A stretch of 64,000 nucleotides of DNA from Welwitschia mirabilis (GCA_051453625.1 JBOZIK010000001.1:284932101-284996100); one strand, 5' to 3'; counted from the first letter of the stretch, positions 47,650 to 59,005 are shown. Numbers and translations are program-made. Notes: generated by a model not told the origin, from the sequence alone.

Positions 47650-47791
47650 CTTCTGACAATGGCCGCAACAACCGCGTTGCTTGAAAACCCACAGGATTCA
47701 GCGCCAAAGCCTCCGAGAATTTAAAAGTCAAGTCAATACCAAAGTCTTCAATAGTCTTTGTTACAGAGACGGAACCAGAGGAAGGACTCAT
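47650..47791 (-). CDS. possible first exon of an unrecognised divergent gene
   Basis: The minus frame opens at Met (47791) with MSPSSGSVSVTKTIEDFGID, then LTFKFSEALALNPVGFQATR and LLRPLSEG. It could continue unspliced to a stop at about 47570, or end at a good donor (GAAG|GTAAAA, exon end 47650). Base composition is clearly richer in G and C than the repeats around it, and similar to the GnT II gene that starts 222 bases away in the opposite direction. That arrangement suggests a shared promoter region. I do not recognise the protein and could not define a second exon. The plus-strand frames over the same bases (47309-47656, 47681-47935) look like its shadow or the GnT II leader. Confidence 0.35.
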
Positions 47792-48012
47792 TTTGATGAG
47801 GCTTTGGCTGTACAGACCCAGAGAACCCAGCAAATGCTTCTTTGGGAATTTTTTTTTTCTGAAGACTGTAACGGAGGAGCATCATCACAGCTAACCGACC
47901 AGGTTGGGTTCTTTACTTTTAGCTCAAGTATTTGAAAATTTCGTGACATTTGGTAAACCCCAATCCTGAAATAGCAGCAGATTTTGAATGCTGAAAAAAA
48001 TAGCTAGAGATA
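47792..48012. promoter_or_regulatory. putative bidirectional promoter / 5' leader
   Basis: It separates the divergent minus-strand frame from the GnT II start codon. No clear TATA box is visible at the usual spacing. The GnT II start has A at -3 and G at +4 (gataATGG), a favourable context. Confidence 0.3.
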
Positions 48013-49353
48013 ATGGTTGCAAGTAACAGAAGCCGCAGTTCGAAGCTGGGATTCATTTCACGGGGGCCTTTTCTTTGCGTGATTGGTTTTGGGTTGCTGC
48101 TTTTGGTTGTTATCTGTTGTAGCTCTGTTGGGTTTTATCAGTCATCTGCGAAAGTTCTTAGAAAACCTCTTTCAGAAACTGTTCTCAGGGATCATTTTTT
48201 GATTAAACAAGAAGAAACTGTTGAGGAAGACGGAGATGAAGGGGAGGATGAAGAAAGCCGGTTAAACATTGACTCATCTTTACCCTTACCAAATAGTCTT
48301 TCCAGAAAACTTGAAAGGAGAAACCATCTGCCCCCTAGGAATACAGATCTTTACCCTAGGTTACCGAAAGACTGTGTTTTCGTAGTTCTTTATGTTCATA
48401 ACAGACCGCAGTACCTGCAAATGGTTGTGCAGAGTCTGTCAAAAGTTGAGGGCATCAATGAAACACTGTTGATTGTAAGCCATGATGGGTATTTTGAAGA
48501 GATGAATAAAATCGTAGAGGGGATTAGATTCTGTCAGGTTAAACAGATATTCGCACCTTTTTCACCCCATCTCTTTAGAAATTCTTTTCCAGGCGTCTCA
48601 GATGATGATTGTAAGGACAAGAGCGATCCTCTAACTCGAAAATGCAAAGGGGATGCCGATCAGTACGGGAATTTCAGATCCTCAAGAATAGTTTCTCTGA
48701 AGCATCACTGGTGGTGGATGATGAACTGGGTTTGGGATGGCATGGAGGAGACCAGAGGACACAGAGGCCACATACTTTTCATTGAAGAAGATCATTACAT
48801 TTTCCCCAATGCTTATAAAAACATCCAAACCCTAGTTTCTCTGAAGCAGCGCAAGTGCTGGGATTGTTATGCTGCTAATTTGGCTCCCTCTGATGTAAAT
48901 TCGAAAGGAGAGCAGTCAGACAATTTGATTGCAGAGAAAATAGGGAATGTTGGGTATGCTTTCAACAGAACAGTTTGGAAGAAGATCCATTCTAAGGCTA
49001 GAGAGTTCTGTGCTTTTGATGACTATAATTGGGATATTACGCTGTGGGTATCAGTGTATCCCTCGTTTGGAAGCCCTGTTTATACTCTCAGAGGTCCTCG
49101 AAGAAGTGCTGCACATTTTGGAAAATGTGGGCTGCATCAGGGCACCGGAGGAAGCACTCCTTGCTTTGACCATGGCAAATCCACTCCTGAAATCGAAGAT
49201 GTTGATAAGATTCCAAACATCAACCCATATTGGCCTGTTATCAAGCATGAACAGCAGGGAGGTTATCAGGCTGGTTTTAAAGGCTGGGGAGGTTGGGGGG
49301 ACAAGAGAGATCACAACCTCTGTCTTCGATTCTCTTCCATGTATGTAACCTAA
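48013..49353 (+). CDS. GNTII: alpha-1,6-mannosyl-glycoprotein 2-beta-N-acetylglucosaminyltransferase (GnT II)
   Basis: This is a Golgi enzyme that transfers GlcNAc from UDP-GlcNAc, in beta-1,2 linkage, to the alpha-1,6 mannose arm of N-glycans. It is the second committed step to complex glycans, after GnT I and mannosidase II. The 446 residues form one uninterrupted exon. Visible parts: a short basic N-tail, one membrane anchor (about 19-42) giving type II topology, an acidic stem (66-84), then the catalytic domain with VVLYVHNRPQYL (124-135), SLKHHWWWMMNWVWD (228-242), the metal-binding FIEEDHYIFPN (256-266, the EED variant of DXD), CWDC (282-285), FDDYNWD (335-341) and H368 in RRSAAHFGKCG. 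Two N-glycosylation sequons are present (N149, N318). Length and motif order fit known plant GnT II. The first Met is chosen because it gives the anchor. The last residues may be altered by an optional intron at 49341. Confidence 0.96.
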   Translation: MVASNRSRSSKLGFISRGPFLCVIGFGLLLLVVICCSSVGFYQSSAKVLRKPLSETVLRDHFLIKQEETVEEDGDEGEDEESRLNIDSSLPLPNSLSRKLERRNHLPPRNTDLYPRLPKDCVFVVLYVHNRPQYLQMVVQSLSKVEGINETLLIVSHDGYFEEMNKIVEGIRFCQVKQIFAPFSPHLFRNSFPGVSDDDCKDKSDPLTRKCKGDADQYGNFRSSRIVSLKHHWWWMMNWVWDGMEETRGHRGHILFIEEDHYIFPNAYKNIQTLVSLKQRKCWDCYAANLAPSDVNSKGEQSDNLIAEKIGNVGYAFNRTVWKKIHSKAREFCAFDDYNWDITLWVSVYPSFGSPVYTLRGPRRSAAHFGKCGLHQGTGGSTPCFDHGKSTPEIEDVDKIPNINPYWPVIKHEQQGGYQAGFKGWGGWGDKRDHNLCLRFSSMYVT

Positions 49354-50900
49354 TTTTTTCCTTGAGAAGCATATTTGTACTAGTCACTACTATTTTTTGC
49401 TCATAATCTGATGTGGGTGTAATTTTTTTGCATAACTTTCCTCGTATTTATGGAAGTTTTGTTGGTTGATTGGCAACTATTTAGTAGACTTTTATCGTTG
49501 CATGCTTAAACTGCAGGAAGTGATGATTGCTTTAATTTGTAATTAATGATTAGCACGTTATTTGTGAAAGATTACACAACTATTTCATTCGTAATATCAC
49601 CATCATGATGTCGATCATACTGAAATCACAGTGAAGTGTTAATTACTAAAGCTAAGTTGAAGCTTCAAATGGTATTGATTGTATCTAACATTTAATGTAG
49701 ACGAACTGTTTTCTGGTTCTCTGAATGGTTGGCACTCTGGCATTGGATGGTTTGTTGTTTATGCTTTTATGTATTAGGGGACTCATGATCACATTTTGGC
49801 TCACATTTGATCTTGAAGCAACAACACAAATCTGCAACTTTTGTTTGAATATTTCAGTACCCAAAGAAACTATTGATCTTTTAGATCTTCTTTGCCCGTG
49901 GACTTTTAATCTGTCCAGTTTCTGAAGCAACATCGAAGATCTACATCTCCTATTTGTCATTTGCAGTACAGAAGATGCAACAGTTTTCTTCAGTTCTCAC
50001 TTTCTGCTTAACTTCTTGTAACAATTAGGCATCTTGCTTAGCACTGACATTCAGCGGCTTGCACTATGACAGGTAAAAAGACTTATGGTTTGGAAGAGTT
50101 TGTTTTATTTGCAGTGAATGCACCTCTGATAGAATCCGTTTTCATGAGGTTCCAATGTTAAAAATGCTCTTTCCCTTGTGGTGTTCGTGTTTTCTGTATT
50201 GTTTATTGCTGCTCTTAGCATCATAGCATTTGTAATTGAGAATAAGCTGTGATATAGGATGGATTTCCCTGACTGTTGCACCACCTTGTTTTCTACCACT
50301 GACAGAAGAGTGAGCAGGAATTGAAACTCCCTGCAAATCACTGGATCAATTAAATAACTAAATTGGTGTCTTAATAGAAATTCTGATTTGAAAGAACTTT
50401 GAGATAGAGGCGAAGCATCATATTGATGCAAAGGCTTCCAAGAAGTTGCAAGTACTGATGGTTTTCAAGACACAAATTTTTATGTTTCTCAACATGTTAT
50501 AGTTGCCATCATCCCAAAACTACAAGTAATCTTTTGAAGGTTTTCCTGTCTGAAAAACTGCTTTTTCTATGGCAACATAACTTTGCTACCAGACTGATTT
50601 ACCAGTTACAGGTTTCGTAAGAAAGTAGTAACTCGTTCCATTTTATTCTCCCTACAAATATAAGCAAACTGTTATTGAAAGAACCACAAATGCAAGGCAA
50701 TTGTGCAGAAGCATTCTTGCATTCTTAAGTATATGGAAACTTGATATCTGAACTAAACATCTTCATTGTCTATCATTTCTGATGGTTAAACATAACCATA
50801 TTCTTGTTGGTTGCTCTAACTCATTCAAGAAGATCTTCCTTCAGCACATTTTTTGAGATACATGTTTCGTCTGATTCTTCATTTAATGAGGGGGAGGGTT
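49354..50900. other. GnT II downstream region, probable 3' UTR, no other gene
   Basis: Composition stays less AT-biased than the repeats up to about 50600, and no element motif is seen. Splice-like sites occur: donor GTATGT at 49341, acceptor ctgcag at 49511-49516, a ttgcag acceptor near 49961-49966, and 'gacag|gtaaaa' at 50068-50078. The UTR may therefore be spliced. The minus-strand open frames at 49685-49960 and 50105-50431 show no recognisable protein. Confidence 0.4.
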
Positions 50901-52260
50901 AGTGGAATTCTCTTTAAGGACTCGGGACCTTATCAAATTGCATCACCCTATACTAGGTAGTAATTTGACTTTGCTATGTATCCTAACATTTAATAAATGT
51001 TTCTCAGTTTTAAGATTGCATATGGTATCTTAGTAAAGTTACATGCTATCCCAATGTCCGAAATACCAAAGGTATGTCCATAACGTATAACTATTATCAA
51101 GGTTATACTTATCTGCTCTTAAGTTTTTAATATTAATAAATAAAACCATTGATTATCAAACCTTTTAATATTTATCATTATAATTGTTTTTTACATTCCA
51201 AATTATTTACACTTTCCGTATGTTGGTTTTATTCTAAGCTCAAACTCACATATGATCCCACTTTCACATTGATTTACTAGGTTATGTATAGATGCTTCAC
51301 ATATAATAAATATAGCTTATTATGTCAAAACATATTTTATGTATAAAACTAATATTTAGTTATATTTGTTGGTCTTTTTCCTTCATGCTTAAGAGTATTA
51401 ATAGGAAATGAATGATTTAAGATGTAGAACAACAAGCCACTTTCAGGAGTGAGTAGAGTTCTAGGGAGAAGCCAATGGTTGTTGATTAGTAACTATAAGA
51501 CAAATCTAAGTATACTAGCAAAAATGTGACAAGAAATCTAGGTTGATCCCAAACGATGCATATGGCCTATAAACAACATTAGGAGATACACTAAGGTACT
51601 AACACAACATAATGTTCTCACTTAAAATTATCGGAAATACATACCTACACAACGTATAGGTAAAACAAAATCTAGGGAATGCATTAAATATATTGAAAAG
51701 GAATAAGATATCCAGTTATGAAATACATTGGAAAGCATAATTATGTGTTCATATGAAAAGAATTAAAAATGTGTATCTTGATAAAGAAGGAAAGAGAAAA
51801 CAAAAAATATAAAATAAAAGGCTATTTAACAAATGTAAAAATGAGGATTTTATGTGAAATGTTAAATCTCTAATTTGAATTAAATTCCAATGATGTAAAA
51901 ATCAAACTAAATTTACTTGCAAAATCAACTTGAATCAAACAAGATCGAGATCTAGAAACTTAGCAACAAAGTTAGAACTTTTATATTGAATTGAATACTC
52001 AACTAAAATACTTTTAGTCTCACATAGGAGGACCATGTATTTGAGGAGGATGGTGCAGTTTAAAATACAATACATAAAAAAATAGATTAAAAATGTAATT
52101 ATGAGGGGGTTCCAAATATTTTTTCTGGAACAAAGCAAAAAACCAAATTAAATAAAACGAAAGAGAGAATAAAAAGTTTTGGAAAAATAGTTATTCTCCA
52201 AAGTAAACCTTTTTGAGAGTTATTTTGAGCACAAAAGGAAGCGATAATTCTCTATGATGA
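50901..52260. other. AT-rich intergenic stretch, nothing recognised
   Basis: No coding signal or named element was found. A purine-rich, A-heavy segment follows 51420. Confidence 0.45.
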
Positions 52261-52269
52261 AAACCATCA

Positions 52270-52413
52270 TCTTATCTTGGGAGGGACATCTTAATGGTAC
52301 AGTAGTGCTCTTGTGTCTTTGTGGTTGTGAGTTCAATTCTCGAAAAAGTCTTTCAACAAAAAGGGGAGAGAGGACGGGAGGGGAGAGGAGGTAGAGGGCC
52401 ACCATCTTGTGTT
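52270..52413 (+). mobile_element. tRNA-derived SINE-like head
   Basis: A phrase resembling a Pol III A box (atggtacagtagt, about 52293-52305) is followed about 35 bases on by a B-box-like gagttcaattctc (52329-52341), the spacing of a tRNA-derived promoter. A purine-rich run and the duplicated 206-bp segment follow. The head resembles the one at 60690-60740. No poly-A end or target duplication was identified. Confidence 0.45.
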
Positions 52414-52810
52414 CTATAACCTTCATTGGGATGGACATGAAGTTGGATGAAAAGCTTAGGATGTTGACTGCTGAAAGGATGGGAGCCTAAGAAGTGGTCA
52501 TGAATTTAAAAATTGTGGCTATAGTATAATCCTTGTAAAATTCTAAAAAAAATCTTGGATGATGGATATTGCTTTGGAGCCATAAGGTCATTGTATCCTA
52601 TGTCTCTATATCTTCGCTTCTATAACCCTCATTGGAATGGATGTATAGTTGGACTAGAAACCTAGGATGTTGACTGTTTAAAGAATGGAAACTTGAAAAG
52701 TAGTTATGAATTAAAAAAACTGGACTCACAATATCATTGTTGTGAAATTTTGAAAAATCTTAGATGATTGATATTACTTTAGAAGCCATAACTTTCTATT
52801 CTGCATTATG
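52414..52810. repeat. 206-bp direct duplication, two diverged copies
   Basis: Copy 1 starts at 52414 and copy 2 at 52620. They share 'ctataacc.tcattgg.atgga', 'taggatgttgactg', 'ttgaaa/gtagt.atgaatt' and 'ttagatga.tgatatt.ctttagagccata' phrases in the same order. Confidence 0.75.
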
Positions 52811-53744
52811 AGCCTTCTATTCATATACCCTTGTTTTTTGTGTGTCCTGAGAATTATTGTCAATGCATGTGTTGTATGTGGGGGTCAGGAATGATCTATT
52901 TGTGTAGAATAGATGGCCCTCTTTCATAAAGAAGGGAGAAACATAGATACTTTGATTCATCTTGAATTGTTAATCTTTAATTAGAGTTTAATTCTTTAAA
53001 TAATTTTTAAATGTGATTATAGAGTTTTCTACATTCATGTTTATTTTTGTGTCTTGTAAATTATGATGTACTTTATTATTTATGTTTACTATGTACTAAT
53101 GAGAATTATAGTTTCAGCATATAGTTTTAACAAAAACTAATTTTGTGACATTTAAAAGTAAATGAATGCTTATGGATTTTGTATGATATTGCTAATTATG
53201 AATTCTATTACCCACAAGTGATTTGGCATATATTTATGTACATTACAAAGAAAGTTCAACATATGCGTGACATTGAAAGGAGAGAGAAATGTTTTAAGAG
53301 GTTATGACTTTACACTTGGAAATTGGAATTTGATTAAGTTTTAACCATTAGTTTGGTTGTGATTTTAGCATTAAAAGTAGATATTGCACGAGCTTAGGAA
53401 AAAGAAAAAAAAAAATAGATGTTATCGCAAATATTTAATACATTTTTAGATGATAGCATCTAATATGTTGTTAAATTAAAATACAAAGACAATAATTTTT
53501 GCTATGCTAGATCAACATGTGAACCAGCAAGTTGCATTTGCATTGCACCTCTACAACACACGCTCAATAATAGGCAAGAATTCCGGGGACAAGACCTTTA
53601 TAGGTCTTGAATTACCTTTATTATTATTATATTATTACTTATATCTGTACCTCTGCTATTATTATATTATTACATATATCTATATAATATTATTAATTTT
53701 TCGAGGAAAAACTAAACGTCCCATGTTTTATGGTAATTTTCACC
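52811..53744. other. AT-rich stretch without a recognised gene
   Basis: It includes a short imperfect duplication of 'tattattatattattac...tatatct' at 53617-53690. The small open frame at 53504-53749 is simple-sequence rich. Confidence 0.45.
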
Positions 53745-53940
53745 CGTAAAATACGGGAAATCAGCGAATCATCCTTTCACCGTCCAATGTTTTCCACATG
53801 TTAAAGCTTTATTTCGCTCTCCTTCTGCCACGTATTAATTCGCACTGTCTTTTCATCTGCGCTTCGTGCTCTGCGTGAATCTGTTAACCCCAACGATTTT
53901 AACGAGGGCGCATTTCTCAACATTTTAAATACTTTCGTGA
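53745..53940. promoter_or_regulatory. CpG-rich patch, possible promoter relic
   Basis: By eye about fourteen CpG dinucleotides occur in under 200 bases, in sharp contrast to the surrounding sequence, where CpG is rare. No open frame starts here. It may be the leader or promoter of an unrecognised transcript, or a young insertion not yet depleted of CpG. Confidence 0.3.
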
Positions 53941-53981
53941 AACAGTAATAAAAAGCAGTGGATATTAAAAAGTCCATGTCC

Positions 53982-54036
53982 TTGTCTCTTCTTCAGTGCA
54001 TTATCTCTTCTTTAGTGCATTATCTCTTCTTAGTGG
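53982..54036. repeat. 19-bp tandem repeat, three units
   Basis: The unit attatctcttctttagtgc occurs three times, with the first and last diverged ('tgtctcttcttcagtgc', 'attatctcttcttagtgg'). Confidence 0.85.
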
Positions 54037-55146
54037 ACATAAAAGATTCTGTCTCGTACCATTTCCAATCGGAACCCATGTACCTTTTGGGGATGCATTT
54101 AAGTGGAGGTCGATATAAGGTTGATATAAACTAAATTCTCAAAAAGATTTAGCAAGTAAACATGGTTTCATTACTTGCAACAATCAAAGCCTCACTAGAG
54201 TTGCTTGAATTATTCTTAAAGCAAATGGAAACCCTTACTCATGTTTATTTCCTACCTTATTATGGAATAGATCATGTGTTGTTCTCCTTGTGATAACAAA
54301 GTCAAGGACAATGGGTGGTCTCCTCTCCCCAAGGATTTTACAAACACCAATGCTGTGCTGTGAAAGTGCAATAGAAACAGGAAAAAGCAAAAGGGAAAAG
54401 AGTAAAGAAATAAAAGAAGGAGAGGTGTTTTGGTCAACACCTTTAATTGAAACTTGTATTGGAAGATAAGTTTATGGAGCAAAATGTTAAAAAACAAGGA
54501 AGCAACTTTTTACTTGCTAGCTTGGGATATATCTAGTCATTTAAATGAAAATTCACCCCGTTTGCTTTCCTTCTAATTGTATTGCATAAAGCTCAAAACA
54601 AAGACTATCCTTGTTTGCTTTTTACATTGAAATCCCTTCTCTAAATATTTAGAAGCACAATGTCGAATTCTTCTGGTCTTCATCCACTCATGGACTTCTT
54701 TTATTGGTGGTTAGGATAGAAACAAAAAGTTGAAGATAAAGGTTAATCAAGGTGATGTTCCAAAAGTAAACCCATAAGACTATTTTTGCTTTTGCTTGTT
54801 TTTAAAAAATTAGAGAAGGGGTCCTAAGGCTACAAAAATTGTTGTTCTTATATTACTTTGTGATGTTTGATTACTTATTTTATGGGAAATTCCTTATGAA
54901 AGGAGGCTTTTAACCTCCAAGCTAGTTACTTCTGTAGTTTTTGTAGTCCTATGATATAATCATAAAAAGAATATTAAGTGCCTTCTCCTGTATAAATCCT
55001 TTGATGATAAGCAATGTATATTTGACCTCTTAAATTTGAAAGGATTAACTTTTGAATTTAGGAAACACATAAAAAACTTTAATTAAATCTGAATCTAAAA
55101 ATTAAAGCCAAAACACTGGAGAAAACTTATTTATATTTTATTTACT

Positions 55147-55304
55147 TTAGTTGTTTTCTTTGCATAATTATGTGTNNNNNNNNNNNNNNNNNNNNNNNNN
55201 NNNNNNNNNNNNNNNNNNNNNNNNNNNNNNNNNNNNNNNNNNNNNNNNNNNNNNNNNNNNNNNNNNNNNNNNNNNTTAGTTGTTTTCTTTGCATAATTAT
55301 GTGT
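55147..55304. other. 100-N gap flanked by the same 29 bases
   Basis: Bases 55147-55175 and 55276-55304 are identical (starting ttagttgttttc, ending ttatgtgt), with exactly 100 N between them. This is what two overlapping contigs joined without merging would look like. The gap is probably not real. Confidence 0.8.
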
Positions 55305-56479
55305 ATTTTTTAAATTTTAATTTCTTCTTATTATTTTCTGCTATTATCTCAAAATTTTTGTAAGGTCAAGTGTCTAAAAAGATAAAAGGTTAAATCCATT
55401 GTTGTATTCACTAGATGTTTAAGTGCATTCTTTTCCGTGCCATTGTACACAATAATGATATTGTTTCCAATATATTGAAAAGCTTTAAAAACCATGATAA
55501 AAATAAATGTTAATCTTTTTGAAATAAGAAAGAACCCTTCGTTATTTTAAAATTCAGTATAAAAGCTAGGCGTATTATCCTTCTACAGCATTCCCTTCAT
55601 CATGTAAATGGAAACAAAAACTATTTAATTATTAAGCATGTAGTTGGGAAAACCTGTTTTAGAGAGTTAATAGGAAAGACAAAATACAAACCATCCCATA
55701 GGGGATCGATGTCACTATTAGGAGGAGGAAATTATCAATTAAACAAGGGATGTTTAAAAACTAGAGTCTTGAATAGTGGAGAAAAGAATAAGAACTTCAA
55801 GACTTGTTTCTTCACTAAGGGTCCTTTTCAAGAAATCTTTAGATTTCGAAATTTTAAAAATGGACTTTTGATCATATGTTTCTTAATTATATAATGCTCA
55901 AGAAAGGTAGAATTTCCCCTGTGACAAAATATGTGCCCTTGTAAAGGGCATCCATTTATTCTTAGTCCATATCCCATTTCTAGCATGCATTGTTTTATTT
56001 CTAAAGTTTTCTTTGTAATAATCTCTTATTTAATCAAGAACTCTATGAGATTAGGGAATGTCATTCCCAATGAAATAATGATGTTGGTATGCAGGTGATC
56101 TCTCTTACACCAAAATGGAATCCACAAATTCACTTCGATACATGACTCTAATTAAACCTAAAGTTCTCATGCTCTACATTTGCCATTAACATTCATTTTC
56201 ACATGTTACTCCCTAGGCAGATAACATGACTCATGACTTGTGACTTGCCAAGAAAGCTAAAATTTAATTTGTAAATTTTGAATGACTTATTAACTCATCA
56301 ACTAACTTGATTTTCACTCAATCACACAAAAGAGTGAAAAATGTTGACCAAAAACAGTAAAAAATAACATAATTTTAATTTCCTATGAACTAATTTTGTT
56401 TTGAACTATATAGAACACTATAGTGCATTTCAATAATAGGGAAATTATTTAAATGACTATTAGATGTCATTAGAGATGA
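55305..56479. other. intergenic stretch, nothing recognised
   Basis: No domain or RNA was seen. The open frame at 55709-55894 has no conserved features. Confidence 0.45.
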
Positions 56480-56990
56480 ACAATATAGAAAGTTGGGTAT
56501 AACATAAGTCTTCTTAATGGAATTGTAAAATCAATCAATAGAAAGATAGAATAATTCATTTAGAGGCTAGAAGATGTTCTTTTCTAGGAATGAAAGGAAT
56601 GTTCAGATGTCCAAAAGTTTTATCCGAAAGGCAAATATCCCAAGCTACAAAATGAAAAGTTTATGATTATCTTTATGACTCCAAAGATAACATCGAAGAA
56701 GCTTATTAATAGACTCTGCATCCTTCTTTGAAGGAGACATGAAAGAGACATAATAAACTAGAATTGCACTGAGATTATGCTTCATAACTACTAATTTACC
56801 TACCAGAGAAAGGGGATTAGAATCCTATTTAAGAATTTTATTTCAAATCTTATCAACTACATTCTACCAAAGAGAGTGAGGAGTATCTTGAAAAGGCAAG
56901 GGAATTCCTAGAAGAAAAAAATTGTTTGTTAGAGTGAGCCACTTAAAAGAAAAGCTGTTGCACCACCAAGGTAGGGTAAATAACTATCTC
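56480..56990 (-). pseudogene. LINE region C-terminal to RT
   Basis: An open stretch of 59 codons (56648-56824, minus) reads DSNPLSLVGKLVVMKHNLSA, then ILVYYVSFMSPSKKDAESIN and KLLRCYLWSHKDNHK. This matches the plant L1 region after the palm: 'LSLAGRL.LIKSVLSAIPVYYMS.F..P......I......FLW'. In the adjacent frame, LPFQDTPHSLWQNVVDKI lies just before it. Confidence 0.75.
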
Positions 56991-57056
56991 TAATAGCTTG
57001 AGCTTTGTCCATATTGGTTTTGGTATCATAAGCCATGCAACAAATAAAAACCACCT

Positions 57057-58080
57057 CTAAAACAACTTACGCATTTTGTTCACTCTCTTTTGAAAGTAAA
57101 AGGGCATCATTAACAAATTTACTATGAAGGACTTCAAATCATCTGGAAGCAAAACTCCTCTGGGCATGGAATTAGGATTCTTAGCATTTAGCATGACTTC
57201 TAAAGAATTTGCTTCAATAATAAAAAGATAAGATGCTAGAGGGCATCCTTGGCTACTAGATCTTCCCAGCTTGATATAAGGAAAGTATTGACCATTGATA
57301 CATATAAGGAATCTAGCATCTAAAAGAAGCATTTTAATATGATCTTCAAAAACACTACCAAGATTATGATGCTCAGTGAGGCATAAGCAATAAGTCTAAT
57401 CCACTCTATTATAAGCCTTTGAAAATGAAGTTTCAACAAAAAAGCCTTTTGGGAAGAAGTAGAAGCCCAATTCATACAATCCATAGCTGTATTGACATCA
57501 TCTAAAATGTATTAGGTTTTTACAAATCGTGTTTGCTCTTTTCTAACAAGATCTAGGAGAAAGTTCTTTAGCGTGTTTGCTATAGCTTTTGCAATGATGT
57601 TGTAAAGAACATTTAGCAGCTAAACTTCTTTAGCCTATTTGCTATAGCTTTTGCAATGATGTTATAAAGAACATTTAGCAACCATAAGCTTTTGAAGAAT
57701 TAAGTTTAAACAAAAGAGCTTTTTAGGAGGAAGTAGAAGCCCAATTCATACATTTCACAGCTCTATTGACATTGTATAAAATGTATCAGTTTTTTACAAA
57801 TCATGTTTGCTCTTTTCTAACAAGATCTAGGAGAAAGTTCTTTAGCTTATTTGCTATAGCTTTTGCAATGATATTGTAAAGAACATTTAGCAAAGTAAGA
57901 GGTCTCCAATTATTAAATAAGGAAGCATCACCTAATTTAGGAATAAATTTAATAATGCCTATATTTAGCGTTTTCCCCAAACAGCCACTATGAAGAGCTT
58001 CTAAGTAAACTTGATAAGCATAATCAATTATATATTTCTAAAAGTGTTTAAAGAATCCTATCAAGAAGCCATCTTTACTT
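57057..58080 (-). pseudogene. L1-type reverse transcriptase remnant
   Basis: The minus strand reads GIIKFIPKLGDASLFNNWRP, then LTLLNVLYNIIAKAIANKLK, compare 'LIPK.GD.....NWRP(I/L)(S/T)LLN..YKI.AK.LANRL'. KALLFKLNSSKAY corresponds to 'ALFLK.DF.KAYD'. RFLICINGQYFPY and RSSSQGCPLASYLFIIEANS correspond to 'G.RQGCPL.PYLF...A..L'. The catalytic box reads FVNDALLLS instead of FADD. It is broken by stops, frameshifts and a duplication. Confidence 0.8.
57412..57900. repeat. internal duplication within the LINE RT
   Basis: A segment of about 210 bases at 57412-57623 is present again at 57685-57898. The core 'tttgctcttttctaacaaga' and 'agaagcccaattcataca' phrases are identical. A shorter third copy of its end ('tttgctatagcttttgcaat') lies between them at 57630-57680. 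Confidence 0.9.
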
Positions 58081-59005
58081 GACACTTTTCCATTTTTTAA
58101 TTGATTCAAAGCAATAGTGAGTTTAGCTTTCAATAAATGAGTATCTCCTTCAAAGATAAATCTATTGAAAGAAGGGTTACACTAAGATAAAGATTCAAAC
58201 TTTCCTTGCAAATTGTCCCTTTCTTAAAGAGACTAGAGTAGTGAGAGTAAAACTCTGAAAGGGTGCCTTCGTAAGTGTCAAATAAGCCTTTACATGAACA
58301 AATGGTATCCATTTGGGGGGAGGAAGACTTACCTTTTAGAAAGTGGAAAAAACTAGGGGAAGCCTAATCAGCCATTCAAGGCCAAGAGAGCTAAGCTTGA
58401 TGATGATGACCACAAGCTTATGATGTTGAAGTTGTCACAGCCTAGACTTGGCTCAGAGTAATATGGAAAAATTTGAGTTCATACCATTCCCCCTATTAAC
58501 TTTGCATTGATAAGTCTGAAGCTCAGAAATAAGTTCCCTTTTACAATTCTGCATGTTTCTAGCTAAGAGTTTATCAAACTTCTTGATTAAACATTAAACT
58601 TTGGTAGAGGCATCATTCCATTAATTAATCCAGTGAGTGTTGCCAATAGGTATTACAGATAAATTCCAAAAGAAAAGAATGAGATTACATAGGAAGTTCC
58701 TACACAAAAAGGAAGTGTTGAAAATAAAGAGATCCCGAGAAGAGGATGAATCATTGTTACTTTGAATAGACCAAGAAATAGGGAAGTGAACAGATAACAC
58801 CTAAGATTAATCCACTTGAATTGGTAGTCCTTTCTTTAAATGAAAATGAACTAAATTGTTATAGGACAAATAAGTTTAATCAAGATAGGAAGAGATATAG
58901 GTGGAACTTGATCGGGCATTATTTCAAGTGAGCCAACTTGCATTGCAAGAACTCTTTATAATTATGATTTCCATCTTGAAGATTGAATTTGTTTTTAACC
59001 TAAAT

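Noticed and set aside
47309-47935. Two plus-strand frames upstream of GnT II
   Set aside because: No recognisable domain and no good start context linking them to GnT II. The minus frame over the same bases looks more like protein, and the stretch is otherwise a leader or promoter.
48947-49348. A second plus-strand frame and a minus-strand frame inside the GnT II gene
   Set aside because: Shadows of a clearly conserved coding sequence in another frame.
49685-50431. Minus-strand frames downstream of GnT II
   Set aside because: No family resemblance and no splice-supported model; the stretch is better explained as GnT II 3' UTR or intergenic DNA.
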